64,000 bases of DNA, taken from Acetobacteraceae bacterium (lineage in GTDB: Bacteria; Pseudomonadota; Alphaproteobacteria; Acetobacterales; Acetobacteraceae). The position numbers and the translations under genes are program-made. Below are positions 29,794-38,087 of the stretch, one piece after another. The DNA lies in assembly GCA_031291725.1 (NCBI GenBank), contig JARLIM010000018.1, positions 1 through 64,000 on the forward strand, in the 5' to 3' direction. The number at the start of each line of letters is the position of its first letter. Within the stretch, counting starts at the first letter, position 1. The notes under the pieces were generated by a model, which searched no databases, was not told where the DNA came from, and saw only the letters and a program-made list of their open reading frames with translations.

Positions 29794-30774
29794 ATGTCCG
29801 GCTTTGCCAGCACCAACGATCTTGCCGAGAAAATCGTCTCTTTCGACGAACTCGGCCTCGGCCTGTATGGCTACACCGCCGAGGGCGATCCGAATTCCGG
29901 CGTGGTGATCGGCGATGACAGCGTGCTTGTCGTCGATGCCCAGGCCACCCCGCGTCTGGCGGCGGATGTGATCGCCCGCGTGCGCACCGTCACCGACAAG
30001 CCGATCAAGCATGTGCTGCTGACGCATTATCATGCCGTGCGCGTGCTGGGGGCGTCGGGCTATGAAGGGGCGGAGATCATCGCCTCCGACGCCTGCCGCG
30101 ACATGATCGTCGAGCGCGGCCAGCAGGATATGGACAGCGAGATCGGCCGCTTCCCGCGCCTGTTCCGCGGCAAGGAAAGCATTCCGGGCCTGACTTGGCC
30201 GGGGCTGACCTTCCACAAGAAAATGACGCTGTGGCTGGGCCGCCGCGAAGTGCAGATCATCCATGTCGGCCGCAGCCACACGGCGGGCGACACGGTGGTG
30301 TGGCTGCCGAAGGAGCGCGTGCTGTTCGCCGGTGACACGGTGGAATTCGGCGCCACGCCCTATTGCGGCGACGCGCATTTCGCCGACTGGCCGGCAACGC
30401 TGGATGTGGTGAAGGCCTTTGGGGCCGAAGCCCTGGTTCCCGGCCGTGGCCGCTCGCTGATCGGCAAGGACGACATCGCCGAGGGCATTGCAGGCACCAG
30501 CGCCTTCACCGCCGATCTGTTCGCCATCGCGAAAGCAGGCGTCGCCAAGGGCGCGTCGTTGAAGGATGTGTATGACGAGGCGATGAGCCAGATGCGCCCG
30601 AAATACGGCCATTGGGTGATTTTCGACCACTGCATGCCGTTCGACGTCAGCCGCGCCTATGACGAAGCCAAGGGCCTCGATCATCCCCGCATCTGGACAG
30701 CCGAGCGCGATATCGAATTGTGGCAGGCGCTGGAACGCGCGGGCGGCGCGAAATCGGGTGAGATCACGCCGTAA
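29794..30774 (+). CDS. MBL-fold metallo-hydrolase with half-lost metal site
   Basis: This 326-residue protein has the metallo-beta-lactamase fold (VVDAQATPRLAADV, later GDT and the VPG turn). The signature HxHxDH reads H-Y-H-A-V-R (THYHAVRV). The next ligands are kept as His in SHTAGDT and Asp in FAGDTVEF, while the last His position (usually PGHG) is PGRG. By the standard numbering, site 1 ligands (H116, H118, H196) and the bridging Asp remain, and the site 2 set (D120, H121, H263) is gone. It closes the 26.2-30.8 kb operon. I recall similar sequences in other aromatic-degradation clusters. Substrate unknown. Confidence 0.85.
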   Translation: MSGFASTNDLAEKIVSFDELGLGLYGYTAEGDPNSGVVIGDDSVLVVDAQATPRLAADVIARVRTVTDKPIKHVLLTHYHAVRVLGASGYEGAEIIASDACRDMIVERGQQDMDSEIGRFPRLFRGKESIPGLTWPGLTFHKKMTLWLGRREVQIIHVGRSHTAGDTVVWLPKERVLFAGDTVEFGATPYCGDAHFADWPATLDVVKAFGAEALVPGRGRSLIGKDDIAEGIAGTSAFTADLFAIAKAGVAKGASLKDVYDEAMSQMRPKYGHWVIFDHCMPFDVSRAYDEAKGLDHPRIWTAERDIELWQALERAGGAKSGEITP

Positions 30775-30788
30775 TCGATGTCGCCATC

Positions 30789-30885
30789 GTCATTGCGGGG
30801 CGTGAAACGACACAGCAACCCATCGAGCCAATAGCTCAGCCGATGTTTCGATGGGTTGCTTCGTCACGATGTTCCTCGCAATGAC
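30789..30885. repeat. Palindromic intergenic repeat, copy B
   Basis: Outer arms GTCATTGCG (30789-30797) and CGCAATGAC (30877-30885) enclose inner arms AGCAACCCATCGA (30814-30826) and TCGATGGGTTGCT (30848-30860), all perfect. This is the widespread proteobacterial palindrome of the GTCATTGCG...GCAATCC type. It separates the convergent MBL-fold and fah genes. Confidence 0.8.
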
Positions 30886-30911
30886 GAAGATGAGTGCAAT
30901 GACGACTCTGT

Positions 30912-32201
30912 TTATCCCATAATCGTCCCGCGACATTCGCCGAAGCCGATGGGGGCGAAGCCGTCGCGATGGGCGCGCACGCGCATCAGCACCTCGTCGC
31001 CATCCTCCAGGAAGGTTCGCGTCTCGCCATTCGGCAGGCTGATCGGTGATTTGCCGCCATCCGTCAGTTCCAGCAGGGAGCCGAACCCCTCCCGCTCCGG
31101 CGAAGAGATCGTGCCGGTGCCGAGCAAATCGCCGGGGGCGAGGTTGCAGCCATTGATGGTGTGATGGGCGAGCAACTGCGCCGGCGTCCAATACATGTTC
31201 AACGCCGAGCCCAATGACAGGCGATGTGGGGCCAAGCCTGCCTCGCGCATCTTCGTCGTGGAGATCAACACCTCCAGATCCAGCGCCAACGCGCCGTTCT
31301 GTTGATCGGCCTCGCTCCACAGATAGGGCAATGGCTGTGGGTCGCCGTCGGGGCGCGGGGCCTGGGCGGCGCGGAACGGGGCCAGGGCTTCCGGGGTGAC
31401 GATCCAGGCGGACACGGTGGAATGGAAGCTCTTGGCCAGGAACGGCCCGAGCGGCTGATATTCCCAGGCTTGCAGATCGCGCGCCGACCAATCGTTGAAC
31501 ACCGAATATCCGGCGATGTGCGAAGCCGCCTGATCGATGGCAACCGGCGCGCCCAACGCATTGCCCGCGCCGACCCAGATGCCAAGCTCCATCTCGTAAT
31601 CCAGCCGCTGCGAGGCAGCGAGCACCGGCGCACCCTCGGGCGGCTTGCGCTGGCCCAACGGACGCTTGACCTCCCCACCGGACGGACGCAGCGACGATGC
31701 GCGGCCATGATAGCCAATCGGCACGTATTTATAGTTCGGCAATAGCGGGTTATCGGGGCGGAACAGCTTTCCCACATTGGTGGCGTGGTGAATGCCCGCG
31801 TAGAAATCGGTGTAATCGCCCACCTGTGCGGGCAGGTTCATCGTGCAATCGGCCGCCTTGTGCAGCAATTCCGGGCGGGCGGGTGCGCCTTCGGCCAGCA
31901 ATGCGCTCACCGCCCGGCGCAACGCCCGGCGCGGAGCGGCCCCCAGAGCCAGCAGCGGATTGAGCGTGCCGCCCGCCCCTGCCTCGGCCGCCACTTGCGC
32001 CTCGCCCTGCAACAGGCCGGAGGCGGCGAGGGCTGCGAGGTCGAGGATCTGATCGCCAATGGCAATCCCGCCACGCGGCGGACGGCCCAAGGGGGTGAAG
32101 CTGCCCAAGGGCAGGTTCTGGATCGGGAAATCGGCATGGCCGTTGGCGCTGGCCACCCAGCTGCGCAGCGAAGGGGCGTGGGTTTCGTCTATCTGAAACA
32201 T
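30912..32201 (-). CDS. fah: Fumarylacetoacetase
   Basis: This 429-residue enzyme hydrolyses 4-fumarylacetoacetate to fumarate and acetoacetate, the last step of homogentisate breakdown. It has both the N-terminal FAH domain (HADFPIQNLPLGSF) and the C-terminal catalytic domain (YSVFNDWSARDLQAWEYQ, GTGTISSPE), matching the full-length eukaryote-like enzyme rather than the shorter fumarylpyruvate hydrolases. The start at 32201 (MFQIDETHAPSL) matches the family. It lies 4 bases downstream of hmgA. No maleylacetoacetate isomerase gene is present in the window. Confidence 0.95.
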   Translation of the reverse strand: MFQIDETHAPSLRSWVASANGHADFPIQNLPLGSFTPLGRPPRGGIAIGDQILDLAALAASGLLQGEAQVAAEAGAGGTLNPLLALGAAPRRALRRAVSALLAEGAPARPELLHKAADCTMNLPAQVGDYTDFYAGIHHATNVGKLFRPDNPLLPNYKYVPIGYHGRASSLRPSGGEVKRPLGQRKPPEGAPVLAASQRLDYEMELGIWVGAGNALGAPVAIDQAASHIAGYSVFNDWSARDLQAWEYQPLGPFLAKSFHSTVSAWIVTPEALAPFRAAQAPRPDGDPQPLPYLWSEADQQNGALALDLEVLISTTKMREAGLAPHRLSLGSALNMYWTPAQLLAHHTINGCNLAPGDLLGTGTISSPEREGFGSLLELTDGGKSPISLPNGETRTFLEDGDEVLMRVRAHRDGFAPIGFGECRGTIMG

Positions 32202-32205
32202 CGGG

Positions 32206-33522
32206 TCAGGCCTGGTTCGGGTTGAAATGGCGGCGGAGCTTGGCGCCATAGGTCAGGTAATCCGCCTGCAATTGCGCGGCGCCGGCCGCAAAGGGGGTCA
32301 CACGCTGCGGGAAGCGGGTTTCGAACATGAAGGCGAGGGTGTTTTCCAGCTTATGCGGCTTCAACGTCGCCGCCGACGCCGCTTCGAACGCATCGCGATC
32401 CGGCCCGTGCGGCAGCATGGTGTTGTGCAGGCTGAACCCGCCCGGCACGAACCCGCCGCCGGTCTTGGCATCATAGACCCCGTGAATGAGTCCCATGAAC
32501 TCGCTCATGATGTTCATATGGAACCAGGGCGGACGGAAGGTGTTTTCCGTCACCATCCAGCGCTCGGGGAAGATGACAAAATCGATGTTCGCCGTGCCCG
32601 GCGTTTCGCTGGCCGAGGTCAGCACGGTGAAGATCGACGGATCGGCGTGGTCAAACAACAGCGGGCCGACCGGGGAGAAGCGCTTGAGGTCGTATTTATA
32701 CGGCACGTAATTGCCATGCCACGCCACCACATCGAGCGGCGACTGGCCGATCTGCCCCCGATAGAACACGCCGCCCCATTTCACCGTCATGGTGGAGGGC
32801 ACTTCGCGGTCTTCATAGGCGGCCACCGGCGTGAGGAAATCGCGCGGATTGGCCAGACAATTCGCGCCGATCGGTCCACGCTCCGGCAGAGAGAGGGCGG
32901 CACCGTAATTCTCGCACAGATAGCCGCGTGCCGGGCCGCCGGTCAGTTCCACACGGAATTTCACCCCGCGCGGGATGACGGCAATCTCGCCGGGGCCCGC
33001 ATCGATGATGCCGAACTCGGTGGCCAGGCGCAGCGTGCCCTGCTGCGGCACAAAGAGCAGCTCGCCATCGGCATTGAAGAAATACGCATCCACCATCGAG
33101 CGGGTGATCAGATAGACATGGGCGGCCATACCCGCCTGCGCGTGCGCATCGCCCGCCGTGGTGATGGTGTGCACGCCTTCGACGAAGGAAAGCCCCTGCC
33201 CGCTCGGGATCGGCAGCGGATCCCAACGCAGCGGCGCAAGCGGCGTGGGGGCGATCGGGGCCGGGGCGGTGAGCCAGAGCGGGACTTCCACCGGTGCGAA
33301 TTGCCCCCAATGCGCCACCGTGGGCCGAATGCGGTAGAGCCAGCTGCGCTCGTTTCGCGCGCGCGGCGCGGTGAAGGGGGAGCCGCTCAATTGCTCGGCA
33401 TACAGCCCATAAGCGCAGCGCTGTGGTGAGTTGCGGCCAATCGGCAACGCGCCGGGCAAGGCCTCGCTTTCGAAGCCATTGCCGAAGCCGGATAGATAGC
33501 CGGTGTCATTCTTGATGGTCAT
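32206..33522 (-). CDS. hmgA: Homogentisate 1,2-dioxygenase
   Basis: HmgA is the Fe(II) ring-cleavage dioxygenase turning homogentisate into 4-maleylacetoacetate. The 438-residue product begins after the start at 33522 with [19 protein letters not shown], the conserved N-terminus, and contains the signature [15 protein letters not shown] and the Fe-ligand region [19 protein letters not shown] is a strong ribosome-binding site. It is preceded by a MarR-type regulator and followed by fah, as in many aromatic catabolic clusters. Confidence 0.97.
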   Translation of the reverse strand: MTIKNDTGYLSGFGNGFESEALPGALPIGRNSPQRCAYGLYAEQLSGSPFTAPRARNERSWLYRIRPTVAHWGQFAPVEVPLWLTAPAPIAPTPLAPLRWDPLPIPSGQGLSFVEGVHTITTAGDAHAQAGMAAHVYLITRSMVDAYFFNADGELLFVPQQGTLRLATEFGIIDAGPGEIAVIPRGVKFRVELTGGPARGYLCENYGAALSLPERGPIGANCLANPRDFLTPVAAYEDREVPSTMTVKWGGVFYRGQIGQSPLDVVAWHGNYVPYKYDLKRFSPVGPLLFDHADPSIFTVLTSASETPGTANIDFVIFPERWMVTENTFRPPWFHMNIMSEFMGLIHGVYDAKTGGGFVPGGFSLHNTMLPHGPDRDAFEAASAATLKPHKLENTLAFMFETRFPQRVTPFAAGAAQLQADYLTYGAKLRRHFNPNQA

Positions 33523-33558
33523 GTCTCTCCCTCCCTGGAGATCATGGTGGATAGGCAA

Positions 33559-34044
33559 TCAGCCCCGGCGTTCGAGTTCAATCGACCGCGCGAGCAGTGC
33601 TGTGAGTATGCGGTCCAATGCCGCACGGTCCTCGGCGGAGAGGGAGTCGAGCAGATACGCCTCCCGCGCCCGCGCCAGAGGCACGATTCGGACATAGAGC
33701 GCGCGCCCCTGCGGCGTCATTTCCAGAATTTTGTTGCGCCGGTCCTGCGGATCATCGTGACGGCTGAGATAGCCCTTGGCCTCCAGCCCGGCCACCGCGC
33801 GACTGACCGACATCTTATCCAGCGTCGTGTGGCCCGCCACATCGCGCGCCACGATCGGCCCCCTGTCGGCCAAACCCGCCAGAACACGCCATTCCTGGCG
33901 GGTGAGGTCGAAGCGGTCGGTGTAGATCTGCGCCAGGCTGTGCGAGACATGATCGGCCAGAACCGCCAGCCGATAGGGCAGAAAGCCCTGCAACGCGATC
34001 GGCGCATCGTCGGCGTGCGGGCCGCCTTTGGCACTGGCGCTCAT
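33559..34044 (-). CDS. MarR family transcriptional regulator of the homogentisate module
   Basis: This 161-residue winged-helix protein has the MarR pattern: LTRQEWRVLAGLA, the recognition helix LDKMSVSRAVAGLEAKGYL and the wing DDPQDRRNKILEMTPQG. It is transcribed ahead of hmgA-fah and divergent from the VOC-hydroxylase operon, with three palindromes in the gap. A role as ligand-responsive repressor of both directions, with an aromatic acid as inducer, is inferred from position and family behaviour. Confidence 0.9.
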   Translation of the reverse strand: MSASAKGGPHADDAPIALQGFLPYRLAVLADHVSHSLAQIYTDRFDLTRQEWRVLAGLADRGPIVARDVAGHTTLDKMSVSRAVAGLEAKGYLSRHDDPQDRRNKILEMTPQGRALYVRIVPLARAREAYLLDSLSAEDRAALDRILTALLARSIELERRG

Positions 34045-34065
34045 TGTCTCCCCCTTTCGCAGAAA

Positions 34066-34182
34066 TTGATATCAAATGTGAGTTTATGCCGAAATATCTC
34101 CGGCACGTTATCGCATAAACCCACCGAAAACCATTTCAAACTTCATAGATTGCGCTTGACGCCAGTTAGTAACGTCCGTTAC
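34066..34182. promoter_or_regulatory. Divergent control region with three palindromes (candidate MarR operators)
   Basis: Three dyads lie between marR and the VOC gene. TTGATATCAA is perfect at 34066-34075. GTTTATGC and GCATAAAC are arms at 34082-34089 and 34113-34120. GTAACG-TC-CGTTAC is at 34169-34182 and extends to 9-bp arms with one mismatch. A TTGACG hexamer at 34156 could be a -35 element for the rightward genes, placing the last palindrome over the spacer and -10. Confidence 0.5.
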
Positions 34183-34226
34183 CAACAACGGCAATAGCCC
34201 ATACCGGGCATGCCAGGGAGGCCGTC

Positions 34227-34766
34227 ATGAAGATCGAAAAAATCCACCACGTCGCCTATCGTTGCAACGACGCCAAGCAAACCGTTGAGTTCTACAAGAA
34301 CGTGCTGAACATGGATCTGCTGGGGGCGATTGCCGAAGATCGCGTGCCGTCCACCAAGGCGCCGGACCCGTATATGCACATCTTCATCGATGCCGGTGCG
34401 GGCAATATCCTGGCGTTCTTCGAATTGCCGAACTCGCCGCAGATGGGTTTCGACCCCAACACCCCAAGCTGGACGCAGCACATCGCCTTTCAGGTGGCCT
34501 CGGAAGCGGAGTTGAACGAGGCGCGGGATCGTGCCGTGGCGGCAGGGCTTGATGTGGTGGGCCCGACCGATCACAACATCTTCAAATCGATCTATTTCCA
34601 CGACCCAAGCGGCCACCGCCTGGAAGTTGCCACCTGGACCACCACGCCGGAAAAGACCAAAAAGATGACCGACGTGGCCCATGAAATGGTCAATGAATGG
34701 GCGCGAACCAAGAAGCCGCCGCGCCACACCGCATGGCTGCACGAAGCCGAATTCGCCCATAACTGA
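34227..34766 (+). CDS. VOC family protein (glyoxalase/dioxygenase fold)
   Basis: This 179-residue single-domain protein has the vicinal oxygen chelate fold. Likely metal ligands are His in KIHHVAYRC, His in WTQHIAFQV and Glu in HRLEVATW. AGGGAGG precedes the ATG. Similar proteins are often named lactoylglutathione lyase, but here it heads the operon with the FAD hydroxylase and sits opposite hmgA, so a role in the homogentisate route is likely. One possibility is a maleylacetoacetate isomerase substitute, which is a guess. Confidence 0.8.
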   Translation: MKIEKIHHVAYRCNDAKQTVEFYKNVLNMDLLGAIAEDRVPSTKAPDPYMHIFIDAGAGNILAFFELPNSPQMGFDPNTPSWTQHIAFQVASEAELNEARDRAVAAGLDVVGPTDHNIFKSIYFHDPSGHRLEVATWTTTPEKTKKMTDVAHEMVNEWARTKKPPRHTAWLHEAEFAHN

Positions 34767-34782
34767 CGTCTCGGAACCCACG

Positions 34783-36393
34783 ATGTTCAGCACCTATTCC
34801 TATCCGGAATTCGCCTATCGGCAGACCGACGAACAACGCACCGGCATTCCGGTTCGCCACAAGGTGGTGGTGATCGGCGCCGGGCCCATCGGTCTGACCG
34901 CCGCCCTCGATTTCGCCGCGCGCGGGGTTGAGGTGCTGGTGCTGGACGACAACAACTCCGTCTCCATCGGCTCGCGCGCGGTCTGCTACGCCAAGCGGCC
35001 ATTGGAGATTTGGGATCGCCTCGGCGTGGCGGACCGGATGGTGGAAAAGGGCATCAGCTGGAAGGTCGGCAAGGTCTTCCATGGCGACAGCCTGTCCTAC
35101 CAGTTCGACCTGCTGCCCGAGGCCGATCACAAGCAGCCGGCGATGATCAATCTTCAGCAATATTATCTGGAGGAATACATCATCGAACATCTGGCCGATC
35201 AGCCGCGCGCCGATCTGCGCTGGAAGCATAAGGTGATCGGTCTGCTCCAGGCCGAGGACCACGTGGTGCTGACGGTGCAGACGCCGGATGGCGTGTTCAC
35301 CACCGAGGCGGAATGGGTGCTGGCCTGCGATGGGGCGAACAGCGATGTGCGCGGCATGGTCGGCGGCGCGTTCACCGGGCAGTTTTTCCAGGACCGCTTC
35401 CTGATCGCCGACGTGGTGATGAAGGCCGATTATCCCACCGAGCGTTGGTTCTGGTTCGATCCGCCCTTTCACCGCAATCAATCCGTGCTGCTGCATCGGC
35501 AATCGGACGATGTGTGGCGGATCGATTTCCAGCTCGGCTGGGATGCCGACGCCACCGAGGAAAAGAAGCCCGAAAACATCGTCCCGCGCGTGCAAGCCAT
35601 GCTCGGCCAAGGGCGGGAGTTCGAGTTGGAATGGGCGTCGATCTATCAATTCGCCTGCCGCCGCATCGATCAATTCCGCTATGGCCGCGTGCTGTTCGCG
35701 GGCGATTCCGCCCATCAGGTCTCCCCCTTCGGCGCACGGGGGGCCAATACCGGCGTGCAGGATATCGACAATCTCGCCTGGAAGCTCAAGCTGGTGCTGG
35801 ATGGCGCGGCACCCGAGGCGCTGATCGACAGCTACCATGAGGAGCGTGCGTTTGCCGCCGATGACAATCTGCGCGCCTCCACCCGTTCGACGGATTTCAT
35901 CACCCCCAAAAGCCCCACCAGCCGCCGTTATCGCGATGCCGTGCTGGAATTGGCGCGTGAGCATCCCTTCGCCCGGCCGCTGGTGAACAGCGGCAGACTT
36001 TCCACGCCGACACCCTATCTGCTTTCCTCCCTCAACACGCCCGACACGGCATCCTTCGCGGGCAAACTGCTGCCCGGCACCAACGCCGCCGATGCGCCGA
36101 TCGCCCTGGGCGGTGCTGAGGGCTGGCTGCTCAATCTGCTGGGTGAAGGCTTCGTGCTGCTGTGCTTCGGCGATGCGCCTGCCACGCCAGCCGTCACCTT
36201 CGGCGCCGTCAGCGCGCGCGTGCTGGTGGTCGGGCGCGATGTCACCGACAGCAAGGGGCTGGTGGCGGAGCGTTATGATGGACGGCCAGGAACAACCTAT
36301 CTGATCCGTCCCGATCAGCACGTTGCCGCCCGCTGGCGCCATTTCGACCCCGCCGCCATCCAGGCCGCCATCGCCCGCGCCATTGCGGCCTGA
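34783..36393 (+). CDS. FAD-dependent aromatic hydroxylase, possible 3-hydroxyphenylacetate 6-hydroxylase
   Basis: This 536-residue class A flavoprotein monooxygenase has the three family motifs: VVVIGAGPIGLTAAL (FAD), VLACDGANSDVRG (DG motif) and VLFAGDSAHQVSPFG (GD motif). The last third is a thioredoxin-like C-terminal domain as in MhpA and phenol hydroxylases. The start at 34783 matches the family. The frame from 34681 overlaps the VOC gene. Followed 10 bases later by a 63-residue protein and placed beside hmgA-fah, it resembles MhaA, the flavoprotein of the Pseudomonas putida 3-hydroxyphenylacetate hydroxylase that makes homogentisate. The substrate is inferred, not shown. Confidence 0.82.
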   Translation: MFSTYSYPEFAYRQTDEQRTGIPVRHKVVVIGAGPIGLTAALDFAARGVEVLVLDDNNSVSIGSRAVCYAKRPLEIWDRLGVADRMVEKGISWKVGKVFHGDSLSYQFDLLPEADHKQPAMINLQQYYLEEYIIEHLADQPRADLRWKHKVIGLLQAEDHVVLTVQTPDGVFTTEAEWVLACDGANSDVRGMVGGAFTGQFFQDRFLIADVVMKADYPTERWFWFDPPFHRNQSVLLHRQSDDVWRIDFQLGWDADATEEKKPENIVPRVQAMLGQGREFELEWASIYQFACRRIDQFRYGRVLFAGDSAHQVSPFGARGANTGVQDIDNLAWKLKLVLDGAAPEALIDSYHEERAFAADDNLRASTRSTDFITPKSPTSRRYRDAVLELAREHPFARPLVNSGRLSTPTPYLLSSLNTPDTASFAGKLLPGTNAADAPIALGGAEGWLLNLLGEGFVLLCFGDAPATPAVTFGAVSARVLVVGRDVTDSKGLVAERYDGRPGTTYLIRPDQHVAARWRHFDPAAIQAAIARAIAA

Positions 36394-36403
36394 GGAGGAT
36401 CAG

Positions 36404-36595
36404 ATGCCTTTAGAGATCAATCCGAACATCCAAGACCCGGATGGCTTCTATCAGGAACTCATCGACAGCCAGCGCGGCATGAGCGAGGCGGAGGCGGAGT
36501 TGATGAATTGCAAGCTCGTGCTCCTGCTCGCCAACCATATCGGCGATCGCGACGTGCTGCGTGAGGCGATCAGGCGGGCGGGCGGCGCGCCCTGA
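36404..36595 (+). CDS. Small DUF2783-like protein, possible hydroxylase coupling partner (MhaB-like)
   Basis: A 63-residue acidic helical protein starts at 36404 with a GAGGAGGAT ribosome-binding site. The longer frame from 36323 lies inside the hydroxylase gene. It resembles DUF2783 proteins (recalled): IQDPDGFYQELI, then a central helix SEAEAELMNCKLVLLLAN and HIGDRDVL. In P. putida the MhaA hydroxylase needs a tiny coupling protein, MhaB, of about this size encoded next to it. Size, order and context fit that role. Sequence identity to MhaB could not be checked. Confidence 0.65.
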   Translation: MPLEINPNIQDPDGFYQELIDSQRGMSEAEAELMNCKLVLLLANHIGDRDVLREAIRRAGGAP

Positions 36596-36632
36596 CGGGG
36601 GGCATGACGGCGGGATGCGGGTTCAACCCTGC

Positions 36633-36719
36633 CCACCCCAAACCGTCATTGTGGCACGAAGTGCCGCAATCCATCGCGGTGGATGGCTGCGCTGCGCGCG
36701 CCATGACGGATTGGGGTGG
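36633..36719. repeat. Palindromic intergenic repeat, copy C
   Basis: Bases 36633-36649 and 36703-36719 form a 17-bp stem with one mismatch, enclosing GTGGC-N7-GCCGCAATCCATCGC. It separates the convergent hydroxylase and bicupin operons and shares its inner sequence with copy A. Confidence 0.78.
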
Positions 36720-36750
36720 TCCAAGGACGTTGTCCCTGTTGATGCGTGAT

Positions 36751-37701
36751 TCAGGCGCGCTCGAACACCACAGTCTCCGGCTGATCGGTGCCGATCACCG
36801 ACCACACCGTCACCGGACCCGCGCTGTTGTTGCGGAACCAATGCGGACGGCCGGCCGGGTTGAGCACCAGATCGCGCGGGCCGAGTTCCATCTCCACGCG
36901 CTCGTCACCCTCCTGCCACCCCACGGTCAGCGTGCCTTCCAGCACCATGAAGGCATCTTCCACATCGCGCACATACGGCTTCACGCCGACACCGGCCGGC
37001 ACGCCGAGCATCTCCTTGCGGCAGGTGGACGATTGCACACCGCCGGGGCCGACATAGATTTTGCGGTTGAAGCCCGCCGCATCCCAGAGCGTCGGCTGCT
37101 CGGTGTGGCGGATGACCATTTTCGCCATGATCGACTGCAACGGATGCGCGCCCTGCGGATCGAACGGGATCGCCTTGCCGGGCTCGGCACCGAAGCGGCG
37201 CGAGAGTTCAACGTCGTCGCCGTTCTTCGGATGATAGAGATAGACCGGCGGCAGCGGCTTGCCGGCATCGACGGAAATCGACATCAGCACCGGCTCGATG
37301 CCGTCATTGCGAAAGCCGTGGCCGATGTCGCGGGCGTTGAGGATCATGTCCTTCGGGCCAAGCTTGATCTCGACCACCTCGCCCTGCTGTTCCCAGCCCA
37401 CGGTGAGCACGCCGCTGATGATGAGGAAGGATTCCTCCACCTCATGCGAATGGCAGGCGGCGAATTTGCCAACCGGCTTGTGGATCAGGCTGACGGTGAA
37501 ATGCTCGGGCTTGAGCGTGCCCGGCTCACCCACTTTCGGCGACCCGCCCGCGCCGACATAGCGCATCTGGGCGCGGTCGAGATCGGGAAAGCCGACATTG
37601 CCGGGGAAGGCCGCCCAGTCGAACGTCTTGCTGACATGGCGAACCACGTTGCGCTGAAGATCACCGCGCAGTTGAGAGGGAGGTGAGGTCATGATATTCA
37701 C
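36751..37701 (-). CDS. Bicupin protein, gentisate-dioxygenase-like
   Basis: This 316-residue protein has two cupin domains. The N-terminal one (about residues 70-145) keeps a metal motif, HSHEVEESFLIISG with a later His in GHGFRND. The C-terminal one (about 215-300) has YVRDVEDAFMVLEG and lacks the HxH pair, so probably only one domain holds metal. This is the layout of gentisate dioxygenase-like bicupins, but the family is broad and the substrate is not assigned. The start is a GTG at 37701 with AAAGGA 9-10 bases before it. An ATG at 37692 is the alternative. It is the last gene of the 14-gene minus-strand array. Confidence 0.75.
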   Translation of the reverse strand: MNIMTSPPSQLRGDLQRNVVRHVSKTFDWAAFPGNVGFPDLDRAQMRYVGAGGSPKVGEPGTLKPEHFTVSLIHKPVGKFAACHSHEVEESFLIISGVLTVGWEQQGEVVEIKLGPKDMILNARDIGHGFRNDGIEPVLMSISVDAGKPLPPVYLYHPKNGDDVELSRRFGAEPGKAIPFDPQGAHPLQSIMAKMVIRHTEQPTLWDAAGFNRKIYVGPGGVQSSTCRKEMLGVPAGVGVKPYVRDVEDAFMVLEGTLTVGWQEGDERVEMELGPRDLVLNPAGRPHWFRNNSAGPVTVWSVIGTDQPETVVFERA

Positions 37702-37721
37702 GGCAAGGCATCCTTTCTGGG

Positions 37722-38087
37722 TCAGAGGCCGTGTTCATCGACAACGGCGTATTGGAAGAAATTTTCGTGTCGGCTGTCGTAGAGCGTCACCGAGGATCCA
37801 CCGCCCGCACGGCCGCTGAAATGTGCGCCAGCCCCCGGATCGAAGCCGGCAAACCCCACATCATCCTCCAGAATGATCGAGATCGGCGCGGCTGGCTCCG
37901 GCAGAAGGATCGCCCCATCCGTCACCCGGATCCGCATCCCGGTGTGCTGGTCGATGAAACCGTCTGGCGTGGGGGTGATATGGAACGTCTCACCCGTGCC
38001 GAGGGCGTGAATCATCGGCGGGCACGTGCCACTGCGCAGCCGGTGCGCCTCCACGGCGATGATGCGGCGGATGTCGGGCTGGATCAT
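37722..38087 (-). CDS. Uncharacterised 121-residue protein in the Rieske operon
   Basis: I do not recognise a family. The 121-residue protein is soluble, with no signal or membrane segment. It has a Gly-rich beta-strand region (DDVGFAGFDPGAGAHFSG) and a C-terminal LYDSRHENFFQYAVVD. The start overlaps the stop of the extradiol-type VOC gene (ATGA), so the two are translationally coupled. Placement between the VOC enzyme and the bicupin suggests a small subunit or accessory factor for one of them. Confidence 0.7.
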   Translation of the reverse strand: MIQPDIRRIIAVEAHRLRSGTCPPMIHALGTGETFHITPTPDGFIDQHTGMRIRVTDGAILLPEPAAPISIILEDDVGFAGFDPGAGAHFSGRAGGGSSVTLYDSRHENFFQYAVVDEHGL

